Below are positions 25,812-34,981 of a stretch of DNA of 64,000 bases, in pieces (the stretch's first letter is position 1; each line of letters opens with the position of its first letter). The notes beneath the pieces are model-generated. The model did not search any database. It was not told the DNA's origin and saw nothing but the letters and a program-made list of their open reading frames with translations. The position numbers and the translations under genes are program-made. This DNA is from Candidatus Hydrogenedentota bacterium (lineage in GTDB: Bacteria; Hydrogenedentota; Hydrogenedentia; Hydrogenedentales; SLHB01). The stretch lies in contig JACRLJ010000045.1 of NCBI GenBank assembly GCA_016215105.1, positions 6,373 to 70,372 of the forward strand, in the 5' to 3' direction.

Positions 25812-26540
25812 TCAATCTGCGCTGGGCGGGTTTGAAAACCCGCGGAGCAATCGCTCGGCGGCTAGCCGGGCTTGCTCGGACTTACCGGCCACGCGGATGA
25901 TTTCGCGGAACAGCGCGGTGGCGGCGGGTTTGTCCCCGATATCGGCGTCGAGCAGATTGGCAAGCCGGTAGGTGGCCTCTGTCCAGACCGCGGGGTCCTT
26001 TCGGAAGCGCGCGCAGATTTCTCTCAGCACGGCTTCGGCCTCGGAGAAGCGGCGGCGATGCGCCAAGAGCTGGGCGGCGGAGAAAAGAGGTTCCGGTATG
26101 CTGGGGTGATCCTGAAAGTACTTTCGGTATTCACGCAAGGCGCCTTCGACATCGCCTCCGCGTTCCCGGGCGCGCGCCTTCCCGTAGTCCATGGAGTGAC
26201 GGTGTTCGGCGTTGACGCGATGCAGAAACTCGTCGAAATGCGCGGCGGCGGCCAGCCCCGTCATTCGGCCGGTGATCCAGAGCGAAGGAAGGAAAACACC
26301 GAGGCCGAATAGGAGCTTAAGCGGGACCGGCGCCGAGCCGAGTGGACCGGGAGAGGCCTTCATCGCAAAAGGCGCCACGATGGCGGCGCCTACGGTGAGC
26401 ACCAGCCCCAAGCAGAGTAGGGCGGCGCCAAGGCGGGGGGCCGGCCCAAAGCGGCGGCGTAACAGCGCCGCGAGCGCTGCGCAGAGCGCGCCGATGACGA
26501 GCACGGTCACTCCATCGGGTGGAACGCCCAACCTATCCAC
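25812..26540 (-). CDS. TPR-repeat membrane protein
   Basis: This 242-residue protein has three hydrophobic segments in its first 100 residues (about 12-28, 38-60, 74-95), then a helical tail with two or three TPR-like repeats (EGALREYRKYFQDHPSIPEP and EAEAVLREICARFRKDPAVW). TPRs scaffold protein partners, here on the cytoplasmic or periplasmic face of the membrane. The start is GTG with AGGAGG a few bases upstream. It ends before yjbQ and starts just after pabB, all on the minus strand. The partner is unknown. Confidence 0.7.
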   Translation of the reverse strand: MDRLGVPPDGVTVLVIGALCAALAALLRRRFGPAPRLGAALLCLGLVLTVGAAIVAPFAMKASPGPLGSAPVPLKLLFGLGVFLPSLWITGRMTGLAAAAHFDEFLHRVNAEHRHSMDYGKARARERGGDVEGALREYRKYFQDHPSIPEPLFSAAQLLAHRRRFSEAEAVLREICARFRKDPAVWTEATYRLANLLDADIGDKPAATALFREIIRVAGKSEQARLAAERLLRGFSNPPSAD

Positions 26541-26592
26541 ACAGCCTCCTGCGGCCTTTTACTGTGATTCGCCGGACACCCCGGGCGGCGCC

Positions 26593-28173
26593 TCAGTCCA
26601 CGAGCTTCGCGTCGACCCATTTCCGCACACTGTTAATGAGTTGGATGGACCCCGCGCGGCGAACGTCTTCTTTGGTAAGCCTGGCCTCGGACAGTTTACC
26701 CGAATGCAGCAGCTCGGCGCGCATGACGCCGCCCAGGAGTCCGCTATCGATGTGCGGCGTACGCAGTTCACCGTCCAATTCGAGGACGATGTTCGCAACC
26801 GTGGTCTCGGTGATTTCGTCCCGGCGATTCCAGAGAATCACGTCATCGCAATCCGGCCGCGACGCCCTGGCGCTATCGTACACGCCGCGATGCGTCGTTT
26901 TATGGTAGAGAAACACGTCCGATTCGTCTATGGGGTCAACCGCGAATCCGATCCGGACCGGCGTCGATGGTTTCGCGGGTTCGCACGTTGTGCGCACTGA
27001 TCCGTCGCGGGCCAGGAGCAGCCGCACCTTCCGCGGACCGGACCCTTTGTCACGGAGTACGGCCGCGTCTTCCGTTAGGACCGCGTGGACGGCAGCCATA
27101 TCGAGTTGGAATCCGAAGTAGTCCGCGCTCGCGCCCAAGCGCTCGAGATGCCGCGAAATGAGGAAGTATTCGCCATCGAACAGGAGTGATTCGAGCAGCT
27201 CGAACTCGGGCCGGTGGTGCGTGAGGATCTGCGCCTTGCCGACGCATTCGCTGTACTCGTCCCGCGCGTTCGAGTCCCAGGTCACCCCGCTGCCGACGTG
27301 GTATCGGGCGGTTCCAGGAAACAAGGCGCCGAGTATGTCCGGAACGGACGCACGTGTCCACGAGGTAACCGTGGACGTCATCTGCCAGATGGTCTCGTAC
27401 CGTTCGACCTCGAACAAGCGTTGCACACAAACAGACCCCGCTTCGCTGACTCGGCCCATGTCGTTCCGAAGCAAGTCAACGATCATGACGTTCTCGGCGC
27501 GATCCTTAGGGCTCTGCGCGAGTTCACGGGCGAGAAGACGGTCCGCGGCGGGCCAAAGGCCGCGCGGGCGTGTTCCCTTCATCGGACGGGTCTCGAGGGT
27601 GTTTCCATCGAGGCGAAAGAAGAGTTCCGGCGACGCGGACAAGATGCGATGGCGGCCGAGATTCAGGTGGGCGGCGAAATCGGCGTTCTGCGCGGCAGAT
27701 AGGGTTCGAAACCAGATATAGGGGTCCTCGCGAAAGGTGGATTCGAGCGGAAACGTGTAGTTGACCTGATAGGTGTCGCCAGCGGCGATGAGGCGCCGAA
27801 TCTGTTCGAGGGCGGCGCGGTAGGCGTTCTCGTCGATGAGGGACTTCCAGGGCGCGGCGCTTCCGCAAACCGCCGCCGGCGGTTTGCGGCTCGAGCTCAG
27901 CGTGGCGTGATCGTAGATACCAAACCACAGCAGGGGCATTCCAACATCCGCGCCGTTGTGGCACGTCAGCGCGGGATCAAACGCCGGGGCGGCTTCGTAG
28001 GCGATGTAACCGGCCGCGTGCAGTCCGCGCGCCACGCGGCCCTCGAGGTAGCCGAGGGCGCCGCAGACCTCATCCACGCGATCGGCGCGGACGATTTCGA
28101 CGGGTTGTTCGTACGTGCGCTCGGCGTGACGTGAAACGAACGCGATCGCGCCTGCTTGATTCGGATTGTTCAC
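26593..28173 (-). CDS. pabB: Fused aminodeoxychorismate synthase/lyase (PabB-PabC), catalytic motif missing
   Basis: This 526-residue fusion would make p-aminobenzoate for folate. The PabB half shows AAGDTYQVNYTFPL, the PMKGTRPRG motif with the nucleophilic lysine, and DRAENVMIVDLLRNDMGRV. It then jumps from ALFPG straight to ARYHVGSGVTWDS. Family members have about 53 residues between these points, including SITGAPK and the GAIG strand that bind chorismate and magnesium. The reading frame is kept, but this enzyme should be inactive. The C-terminal PabC-like aminotransferase-IV domain (FLYHKTTHRGVYD, NRRDEITETTVAN) looks whole. A 27-base hairpin insert lies at 27863-27889. The GTG at 28173 is chosen by homology. 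Confidence 0.82.
   Translation of the reverse strand: MNNPNQAGAIAFVSRHAERTYEQPVEIVRADRVDEVCGALGYLEGRVARGLHAAGYIAYEAAPAFDPALTCHNGADVGMPLLWFGIYDHATLSSSRKPPAAVCGSAAPWKSLIDENAYRAALEQIRRLIAAGDTYQVNYTFPLESTFREDPYIWFRTLSAAQNADFAAHLNLGRHRILSASPELFFRLDGNTLETRPMKGTRPRGLWPAADRLLARELAQSPKDRAENVMIVDLLRNDMGRVSEAGSVCVQRLFEVERYETIWQMTSTVTSWTRASVPDILGALFPGTARYHVGSGVTWDSNARDEYSECVGKAQILTHHRPEFELLESLLFDGEYFLISRHLERLGASADYFGFQLDMAAVHAVLTEDAAVLRDKGSGPRKVRLLLARDGSVRTTCEPAKPSTPVRIGFAVDPIDESDVFLYHKTTHRGVYDSARASRPDCDDVILWNRRDEITETTVANIVLELDGELRTPHIDSGLLGGVMRAELLHSGKLSEARLTKEDVRRAGSIQLINSVRKWVDAKLVD
27863..27889. repeat. Perfect 12-bp-stem palindrome inside the pabB frame
   Basis: CCGCAAACCGCC (27863-27874) and GGCGGTTTGCGG (27878-27889) are perfect complements around the loop GCC. 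It adds about nine codons between two PabB secondary-structure elements without breaking frame. The GCC loop matches the hairpins at 42423 and 50915. Confidence 0.65.
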
Positions 28174-28300
28174 GTGGGAGTGGTATCCTTGGTTCAACTC
28201 GGTCTCACGGTACCACGTTTGCGGGAAATGAGGCAATGGATGGCGGGACAGCGCGACTCGATGACGCATCGGGCAGCGCAACTGGGAGGGTATAGCTGAC

Positions 28301-29368
28301 ATGGCACATCCACTGAGACTTGGACTGACGATAGCCGCCGCGATTCTCCTTAGCGTGGCCTTGGTTCATGCGGAATCCGCCGTACCGGAAAGCCCCGCTC
28401 CGGGACATCACGTCTTGGTGTGCGCGGATGCGGGCGCTGGCGCGTACGAGGCGTTCCCGGACGTGTGCCGGCTCAAGGATGGACGCTTGTTCTGCGTGTT
28501 CTACGCCGGGTGGACCCACGTGTCGCTTCCGAATGCGGAGCATCCCAGGGGGGGGCGCGTGTCTGGTTGCTATTCGTCGGACGAGGGACGCACGTGGACG
28601 CCGGCGCAGACCGTGTACGACGGGCCGGACGACGACCGGGATCCGTCGGTCATGCAGTTGGCGGACGGCCGCATCCTGTGCAACTTCTTTTCGCTTGTAC
28701 CGAAGCCGGACGGCAAGTACGACGGCAAGGGAACGTGGCTGGTCGAGTCTTCGGACGCCGGGAAGACATGGTCGGACGCGCGGTGCATTAGCGCGACGTA
28801 TTATTGCAGTTCGCCCATTCGAGTCATTTCGGGCGGGGCGTTGATATTGGGACTGTATCAGGACGCGAACGGGGACGCGTTTGGCGCCGTCACGAGATCG
28901 GAGGATGGCGGCAAGACGTGGTCGCCCGCGGTGGACATTCCCAACGGGGGCCTGCGCCTGGACGCCGAGACCGATATCATCGAACTGAAGGACAAGCGTC
29001 TCTACGCGGCGCAGCGTACACAGAAGGAAAGCATGCGCTATTCGGTTTCGGGAGATGGCGGCAAGACCTGGGCGGTATCCAAACCGATGGGCTTCCCGGG
29101 GCATTGCCCGTACTTTCTTCGGACAGGGGAGGGAACGATAATCTGCGCGCATCGGCTTCCGAATACGAGTCTTCACTTCTCGCGGGACGAATGCCAGACC
29201 TGGAGTGACAACGTTCCGGTGGATTCACTGATCGGCGCTTACCCGAGCATGGTGAACCTGAAGGACGGAAGCGTGCTGATCGTGTATTACGAAGAAGGCG
29301 CGGGATCGAACATCCGGGCGCGCAAGTTCAAGACCGGCCCCTCGGGCGTTGAATGGATTACCTGGTAG
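28301..29368 (+). CDS. Secreted BNR-repeat sialidase-like protein
   Basis: This 355-residue protein has a Sec signal peptide cut near VHA-ES (residue 24) and a six-bladed propeller fold marked by five Asp-boxes of the S-x-D-x-G-x-T-W type: SSDEGRTW, SSDAGKTW, SEDGGKTW, SGDGGKTW and SRDECQTW. Such proteins bind or cut sialic acid or other sugars outside the cytoplasm. The full arginine triad of true sialidases cannot be confirmed by eye. GGGAGGG lies upstream of the ATG. It is divergent from pabB and convergent with the prepilin operon. Confidence 0.85.
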   Translation: MAHPLRLGLTIAAAILLSVALVHAESAVPESPAPGHHVLVCADAGAGAYEAFPDVCRLKDGRLFCVFYAGWTHVSLPNAEHPRGGRVSGCYSSDEGRTWTPAQTVYDGPDDDRDPSVMQLADGRILCNFFSLVPKPDGKYDGKGTWLVESSDAGKTWSDARCISATYYCSSPIRVISGGALILGLYQDANGDAFGAVTRSEDGGKTWSPAVDIPNGGLRLDAETDIIELKDKRLYAAQRTQKESMRYSVSGDGGKTWAVSKPMGFPGHCPYFLRTGEGTIICAHRLPNTSLHFSRDECQTWSDNVPVDSLIGAYPSMVNLKDGSVLIVYYEEGAGSNIRARKFKTGPSGVEWITW

Positions 29369-29383
29369 GCGGATATTCTCCGG

Positions 29384-29926
29384 CTACAAACCTAACTGGG
29401 TCTTCGCGTACAGATATTCTTGAGAGTCTTCGGGAAACGCTTTCATCATCATTTTGTAGACGCGCTGTTCGTTTTCGCGGTCACCGAGGCGTTGGTAGCA
29501 TGTCGCCAGTTGGTGATAGGCCGGCTTGATGCCGGGCCAATTCGGATAGCTGACGATGAGGAGGTCATAGCAGCGCGCCGCTTCCTTATAGCTGCTCATG
29601 CGCTGGTAGTAGAGATTTCCCATCGCGCTCAGAAGCCCGGGCGCGTCTTCTGATTGCGGATTCGCGTCGAACTTCTGTTGGTGCTCACGGATGGTGGCAA
29701 TAGTTTTCTCGACCTCAGACGCCTGAGAGGGCGGGTCCGCCGAGTCAACCACGGGCTGCGTGGCGGTGGCGCTCTGCGACGGCGCAGCGCGTTGGTCCGT
29801 CGTCTGGCGGAGCAGGGGCGGCGCAGCCACATTGCAGCGATAGACAGAAAATGCGATGAGTGCGACGAAGACCGCGATTAAGATTGCATTCTGGCGCATC
29901 CCCGCGTGGAGATGTGATGCGTTCAT
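29384..29926 (-). CDS. TPR protein with N-terminal membrane anchor
   Basis: This 180-residue protein has one hydrophobic helix (NAILIAVFVALIAFSVYRC, about 12-31), a serine/threonine/glutamine-rich linker, and a TPR region (EAARCYDLLIVSYPNWPG, QLATCYQRLGDRENEQRVY) typical of tol-pal or pilus-associated TPR proteins. Its ATG overlaps the stop of the upstream prepilin-like gene as ATGA, so it belongs to the prepilin operon. It may help pilus assembly; the sequence does not prove this. Confidence 0.72.
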   Translation of the reverse strand: MNASHLHAGMRQNAILIAVFVALIAFSVYRCNVAAPPLLRQTTDQRAAPSQSATATQPVVDSADPPSQASEVEKTIATIREHQQKFDANPQSEDAPGLLSAMGNLYYQRMSSYKEAARCYDLLIVSYPNWPGIKPAYHQLATCYQRLGDRENEQRVYKMMMKAFPEDSQEYLYAKTQLGL

Positions 29927-31608
29927 TGAGATACCTCCCTCCAGGACACCTGCGAGAAGATTAAGATGGGATAGGCGCCAATCATGCCCATTGGCAGGTT
30001 ATCCGCCAGTGTTGGCACCTGATAAATCTCGGGCACGTTCGTCCCCATGTTGAAATAGTTGCCGACGAAAGTGCCCATGGTGATCGTTTGCTTCGTGCTG
30101 GTCACTGTGCCTTGGGCGTAGAAAGCGCCCATGAGGTTGAGTTGCGAAATGGAGCCGACGGTCATATTTCCCGAGGCCATGATGCCGAAGAAATTGTTCG
30201 CGGGAAAACTCATAGCGGTTGTGCCGTCTGCGTTTTGGGATGTCAGGTCGGTGTCGAGCGAAGTATTGCCATTGACCAGAATCGCCGCGCGCCCCGTGTA
30301 GGTAATCGACTTGTCGCTGCCAGTGCCGCGCTGAATGCTCAGGTCGCCGTTCACCTCGATCTGGCCATTGATGTACATCACGTTGGTCGCCGCGTTGAAA
30401 TAAATATAGTGGTCGGTCGCGGCTCGCAAGGCCGGATCGGTCTGGGTGGGATGTGTGGCATTGTAGTAGAAATTCTGGTTAGCCTTGATGGTCATATTCC
30501 CCGTGTAAGGGGTCTGCGCGAGATTCGCGTGAAAGTATTCGGCGTGGGTGTAATTCACCCCGGTCGCCGGATTGATGACCGTGGCGCCGGTGACCGGATC
30601 GCGCCAGTCGTTGCTCAAGAATGGCATTGGGACTTTGTCGCCCATATCGTAGCCGTTATCCCACCCGTTATCGCTGTACAGGCGGGTGGGGTCGCCGCGC
30701 CCGCCGTCATTGTTTACGGACGTGCCCGTCCATCCGTCGCCAACATAGGTTCCATCCATGGTTTCCTTCAGCGCGTTGCCGGCAATATTGGCCTCGCCAA
30801 TTTCGGAATTCCCCGACATGCCAACCAACCCCTTCTTGACCCGGAGATTGGCGTTAAGCGTTTGAACGACTTCGCCATTCAGTGTGCGCGTGGGCAGCGC
30901 CGGAACGCGGCTGGCCAAATCCGCCGGTATACCGGTGTAGTTGTTGTGGATGAGGCTGGTTCCGCTCAAGTCCAGGGCGTCCACCGCGACGCCTCCAACC
31001 GGGAGGCTGCCTCCGAGCAGATGCACCGCCCCGTGGATACTGACGTTGCCGTTGATCAATCCGCCGGCCTGGCCGTTGCCCGCGAAGATGGCGTTGCGCC
31101 AGACATTGACATCCACCGCCTTCACGACGGCCTCGATGCCGCGCTCGATACCGTGCGCGCGGGCGAACGCATAGACCGTGTAATAGTCTCTTTCGGTGAC
31201 ATCGTCAATTGCGCCATTCGAGTTGTTGTCGATGCTGTCGGTAAACCAGTTGTCGACGTAGGACACGTATTGAACGGCGGGGCTGCCGAGTAGCGTGGCC
31301 GGAGTGAGTTGCGCGGCGTCGGCGCCAAACGAGGGCAGGACGATGGAGGTTCCGCCGGCCGGCGGCGCCCAGGTCCCGAGACCGATGTTGCCGGTGGCGC
31401 CGGCTTCGAGGTTGGCGACACTCTGAGCGTATCCGGACTGCGCGCCATTAAACGCCTCGGCAAAATACTCGAACTCCTGCGCTTGGCGGCTGGCGTTGAT
31501 CACCCGCATCCCCAAGGCGCCGATGATGATGACGGCGACAGCAATGAAAATGGCGGCGATGAGAAGCGCGACGCCTTCGTTTTGGCGGAACTTATGTGAG
31601 TGTTGCAT
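29923..31608 (-). CDS. PilX-like large pilus-assembly protein
   Basis: This 561-residue protein begins with a short basic stretch and a pilin-like helix (EGVALLIAAIFIAVAVIIIG), as in PilX/DUF4900 proteins that lack the usual glycine cleavage site. A long, asparagine/glycine-rich beta-type domain follows, with calcium-loop-like DNNSNGAIDD near 110. The ATG at 31608 has GAGGGA eight bases upstream. It follows PilV- and PilW-like genes, so it is likely a minor pilin or adhesive tip protein on the cell surface. Large PilX-like size suggests an adhesin role, which is only inferred. Confidence 0.72.
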   Translation of the reverse strand: MQHSHKFRQNEGVALLIAAIFIAVAVIIIGALGMRVINASRQAQEFEYFAEAFNGAQSGYAQSVANLEAGATGNIGLGTWAPPAGGTSIVLPSFGADAAQLTPATLLGSPAVQYVSYVDNWFTDSIDNNSNGAIDDVTERDYYTVYAFARAHGIERGIEAVVKAVDVNVWRNAIFAGNGQAGGLINGNVSIHGAVHLLGGSLPVGGVAVDALDLSGTSLIHNNYTGIPADLASRVPALPTRTLNGEVVQTLNANLRVKKGLVGMSGNSEIGEANIAGNALKETMDGTYVGDGWTGTSVNNDGGRGDPTRLYSDNGWDNGYDMGDKVPMPFLSNDWRDPVTGATVINPATGVNYTHAEYFHANLAQTPYTGNMTIKANQNFYYNATHPTQTDPALRAATDHYIYFNAATNVMYINGQIEVNGDLSIQRGTGSDKSITYTGRAAILVNGNTSLDTDLTSQNADGTTAMSFPANNFFGIMASGNMTVGSISQLNLMGAFYAQGTVTSTKQTITMGTFVGNYFNMGTNVPEIYQVPTLADNLPMGMIGAYPILIFSQVSWREVSQ

Positions 31609-31685
31609 AGGCGATTCCCTCCTCAGGCGGGTGAGCCGAGATCCCGTGGTCTTTTCGATCTGCGCCGTGGACGCCGATGAAAAGC

Positions 31686-32303
31686 CTAGTTTCGTGGGAT
31701 GACGGTTTCCCGCAGAGTAGTGTTTACAAACGCGCTTCGTACTCCGGGGCGGCGTTGCGTCTGAATGAGAACCTGTATGCCCGTACCCGACGCCTGAAAC
31801 CATATTCCGCGGTCGAGCACCCGGTTCGCGTTGCTGTCTTCGCCGCCATCGAGTGTTCCGTTGTTATTCGTGTCTTCGGTTTGGAGCAGGTCGTTGGTCA
31901 ATACGCGCACCCGTGCTCCGTCGTTCACAACCGCTTGCGTGGTGGTGCGGCCGTCGCCGTTGGCGTCGGTCGTGTCTCTCCCCAGCGTACGAACGGGGGT
32001 TACCTCGAGAAATCCGCCGGAATCGACCGCAGTGCCGTTGCCGTCGATGTCGGTAGCGATGCGGTACGTGATAGCGGGTCCCGGCAACGCGGCCCAATTG
32101 ATCGACGAGGACTGGGCCTGGCGCAACTCCTTCGCAATGACTTGCATGGCGTTGCGCGCCTGGTCTTGCGTGTAGGTGCGGGCGTCTTGAGACGCCGAGG
32201 CGGAGCTCAACGACGTCGAAACCAGGAACAGCATGGCCATTACCATCGTGAGGACCGTGATGGACACCATTACTTCAAGCAGGGTCATTCCGTCGTTGCG
32301 CAT
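31686..32303 (-). CDS. PilW-like prepilin
   Basis: This 205-residue protein has a type IV prepilin N-terminus: a short leader ending in G, then MTLLEVMVSITVLTMVMAML with the conserved Glu at +5. A prepilin peptidase (not in this window) would cut and methylate it. The body is rich in calcium-loop-like repeats (TDANGDGRTT, DTNNNGTLDGGEDSNANR), suggesting calcium-stabilised loops. It begins four bases after the PilV-like gene and is likely a minor pilin. Confidence 0.85.
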   Translation of the reverse strand: MRNDGMTLLEVMVSITVLTMVMAMLFLVSTSLSSASASQDARTYTQDQARNAMQVIAKELRQAQSSSINWAALPGPAITYRIATDIDGNGTAVDSGGFLEVTPVRTLGRDTTDANGDGRTTTQAVVNDGARVRVLTNDLLQTEDTNNNGTLDGGEDSNANRVLDRGIWFQASGTGIQVLIQTQRRPGVRSAFVNTTLRETVIPRN

Positions 32304-32306
32304 CGG

Positions 32307-32747
32307 CTACCTCCTGAACAATGCGGACTCGCGAAGCGAGCTTAACCGGCCGCGATCATCGCGCCACGTAATCGTCACACGCACTTCGACGGGATTGGGA
32401 AAGACGGTTGCGGCGGCAACCGGCAGGGTCAGTGCGGCGCCGGCGACGGTATAACACTGGACCTGCGCCGTAGCCGACGCCCCAAGCCCTTGCGGCGCCG
32501 GCGGCGTGTACGCTTTCAATTGGTCATACGTGAGGAGCCGCACGTTCTCGAGGATGGTAGACAACTGAGACTGCGCAACAGTGCGCTTCTGCGTCGACGC
32601 CCCAAGGTCGGCCATATTGATAAAGGAACCGAATAGCAGTACAAACGCCATGCCCATGATCGCGGTCGCAATGGTGATTTCGAGCAAGGTGAGACCGGCG
32701 TCGCGCGTATTCGCCGGCGCGCCGGGATATCGGTCGGGATGTCGCAT
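32307..32747 (-). CDS. PilV-like prepilin
   Basis: This 146-residue minor-pilin candidate has the cleavage context DAG-LTLLEITIATAIMGMAF, with Glu at +5 after a somewhat long leader of 18 residues. A beta-type C-terminal domain follows, ending WRDDRGRLSSLRESALF. It is the first gene of the leftward operon PilV-PilW-PilX-TPR. The assembly ATPase and platform protein would have to be those at 4-6 kb and 53-56 kb, or others elsewhere. Confidence 0.85.
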   Translation of the reverse strand: MRHPDRYPGAPANTRDAGLTLLEITIATAIMGMAFVLLFGSFINMADLGASTQKRTVAQSQLSTILENVRLLTYDQLKAYTPPAPQGLGASATAQVQCYTVAGAALTLPVAAATVFPNPVEVRVTITWRDDRGRLSSLRESALFRR

Positions 32748-33476
32748 TGGTCTCTGTACTCCTCTGCTCGCCCGTCAACTGCCGGCGAGAAACAACAAAA
32801 AAACGCAACGCCGCATGCACGATCCCATACACATGCGCCACTGCGTTCGTCGGCTATCGAAACGTGCCAATGCCGTCTATCACCGCTTCCAAAGCGCGGT
32901 GCTGTTCCACACATTCCCCAGCGGCAACAGCACGCGGCCTCTTCGGACGCGCAATCCTACACGTCCCTATCCGAGCAACTACTACGCCATATATGCGGCT
33001 AAGCGGTTGCGGGCGTTGTAAGTAACGCGTCTGTGCGCAATTGGAAGTTTTCACAGGTAAAGTGCCGGAGCCGACGCAGAAGCCAAAATTGCGTGGTTTT
33101 GCGCAGCGGCTGCGTGAAATTACGCCCCCGCGTCCGAGTGGCGCGAGTACGCGGCTCTTGGTCGATCCGGGGTTATCACCGGCGCCGCAGTGATCGGCAG
33201 CACAATCGAGCGCCCAAGCGGTGTAGGAGTTCGGGGCGGAAGCGGCGTGGTTTTCCGGGCCAAGGTTCTTGGGTGGGGACGCCCAAGCCACATGGCGGGC
33301 TATGTTTGATGCGATGCGTCTGGGAGATCACGCCACTGCGCTTGGGCGCGCAGCATGTGTGCCGCCGCTTACTCGCGGATAGTGATTGGCATTGAATGCC
33401 GCCGGCGAATCCAACACAATAGCGCCAAGTCATACCCGAAAAGTCGCGTTGGCGACTCGCCGCGAGAACGTCTCAA
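32748..33476. other. Gene-free spacer between divergent operons
   Basis: About 730 bases separate the divergent prepilin operon and histidine-kinase gene. Several short frames exist on both strands, none with a ribosome site, protein pattern or codon bias that convinces me. I see no sigma-54 site or long palindrome. It presumably holds both promoters and their control sites. Confidence 0.5.
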
Positions 33477-34943
33477 ATGCCGTTTACCTTTCTAGAGCTA
33501 AGTCGGTGGCCGATTCGATGGAAGCTTGCCGCCATTCTGTCCGTCGTCGTCGTGCTGAATATCGTGACAGATCTTCTCGTTCAGAAGCTGGTCATACTGC
33601 CGAGTTTCGAGCGCTTGGAGCAGGACGAAGCGCGCGAGGCCTCCGATCGGTGCGTCAAGGTGATTTCGCAGGAGGCGAAGCATCTGCGCTTGTTTGCGGA
33701 GGATTGGTCCTCATGGGACGATACCTACCAATTTGCGGTGGATGGCGGCGCGGCGTATATCGCGAGTAACCTGACTGCCGCAATGTTCCGCAGCGCGCAA
33801 CTGAATCTGGTTTGCGTGTTCAACGTGCGGGGCGAGGTCGTGTGGGGCGGCGTGCGTCACGAGGGATCGGACGGCGCGATCACCAAGGACGCTGTGCTCG
33901 AGCGGGAATTGGCTGAAACGCCCGCGATCCTGCGTCAGGACAGCAGCTTGAGCGCGGTTTCCGGCATTTTCCTTAGCCGCCGCGGACCACTGGTCGTTGC
34001 GTCGATGCCCATTCTGACCAATGACGGCCGCGGTCCATCCCGGGGCGCCTTTGTGATGGGTCGCGTGTTGGACGACGCCATGATTACATCGCTGGGCGAC
34101 CAGGCCGGCGTAACGCTGCGCGTTTGGCCGATCCGGCGAGGCGCGTTACCGCGCGACAAGGCGGCCGTGCTGGAGCGGATTACTCCGGCAAACCCTTCGG
34201 TGGTCCAAGTCAAGGATGACAAATCGATAGGCGTCTTCACCGTCTATCGAGATGTCGCGCGCGCGCCGGGCCTGCTTCTGGAATCGGTCATCGAGAGGGA
34301 CATTACCCCGAAAGGGAAATCGGCCGGCAAATACGCGCTTCTATCGAGCGCGGTTTCGGGCCTCGTGATTCTATTGGCGCTGATCTTTTCGCTTCGAAAC
34401 GCCGTTGTCGCTCCGATACGCAATTTAACTCGCCGCGTCATGGACTTCAGCGCGGGAGATTCCCGGTTACGCTCAAACTTGGACGAGCATGGCGACGAAG
34501 TTGCGCTCTTGTCGAAGGAATTTGGCGAAATGAAGGAACGGCTTGAAGCCGACATGGAACAGCGGCGCTTGAGCGAGGCGCGAATGCGGGCGATATTGGT
34601 ATCGGCTCCCGACGGCATCCTAACGGTGGATCAGTCGGGCGCAATCGAATCGCTGAACCCGGCCGGCGAAGCGATGTTCGGCTATAGCGCCGGAGAACTG
34701 GCCGGTAAGAATTGGCGCGTTCTGGTGTCGGGCGAGTTCCGGGACGCTGATGACAGACAAGTCGCGACGGCGATTCGCGAGCGCGCCGCGGCGGGGACTA
34801 TTCTTGGTCACGAAGTTGCGGGTGTCCGTAAGGACGGAAGCGTGTTTCCGATGCACGTCACGGCCAGCGAGGTCCAGTTGGGCGGACGGCGCGTGATACT
34901 CGGGATTCTGCGTGACATAACCGAACTTACGCAGATGCATTAG
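33477..34943 (+). CDS. Sensor histidine kinase, N-terminal part (CHASE4-HAMP-PAS)
   Basis: This 488-residue fragment holds the sensory half of a histidine kinase. A membrane helix near 17-37 precedes a periplasmic CHASE4-like domain (EDWSSWDDTYQFA near 80). A second helix near 285-305 is followed by HAMP (~306-360) and a PAS domain (MRAILVSAPDGILTVDQSG, then GILRDITELTQM). The frame stops right where the linker to the kinase core should go on. The kinase half continues in another frame from about 34931, but the H-box with the phosphorylated histidine is absent between them. It was clearly one gene with the next fragment. Confidence 0.85.
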   Translation: MPFTFLELSRWPIRWKLAAILSVVVVLNIVTDLLVQKLVILPSFERLEQDEAREASDRCVKVISQEAKHLRLFAEDWSSWDDTYQFAVDGGAAYIASNLTAAMFRSAQLNLVCVFNVRGEVVWGGVRHEGSDGAITKDAVLERELAETPAILRQDSSLSAVSGIFLSRRGPLVVASMPILTNDGRGPSRGAFVMGRVLDDAMITSLGDQAGVTLRVWPIRRGALPRDKAAVLERITPANPSVVQVKDDKSIGVFTVYRDVARAPGLLLESVIERDITPKGKSAGKYALLSSAVSGLVILLALIFSLRNAVVAPIRNLTRRVMDFSAGDSRLRSNLDEHGDEVALLSKEFGEMKERLEADMEQRRLSEARMRAILVSAPDGILTVDQSGAIESLNPAGEAMFGYSAGELAGKNWRVLVSGEFRDADDRQVATAIRERAAAGTILGHEVAGVRKDGSVFPMHVTASEVQLGGRRVILGILRDITELTQMH

Positions 34944-34981
34944 CGCGTTCTGCGCTTGATCCGGAGGACGAACGGCGCGGC

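Noticed and set aside
30088-31293. 401-codon plus-strand frame opposite the PilX-like gene
   Set aside because: Antisense shadow; no ribosome site and no protein pattern, while the minus-strand gene has a signal-like helix and operon context.
32854-33291. Possible 145-codon gene in the 730-base spacer
   Set aside because: No start signal, Cys/Arg/Pro-rich random content, and it spans both presumed promoter regions.
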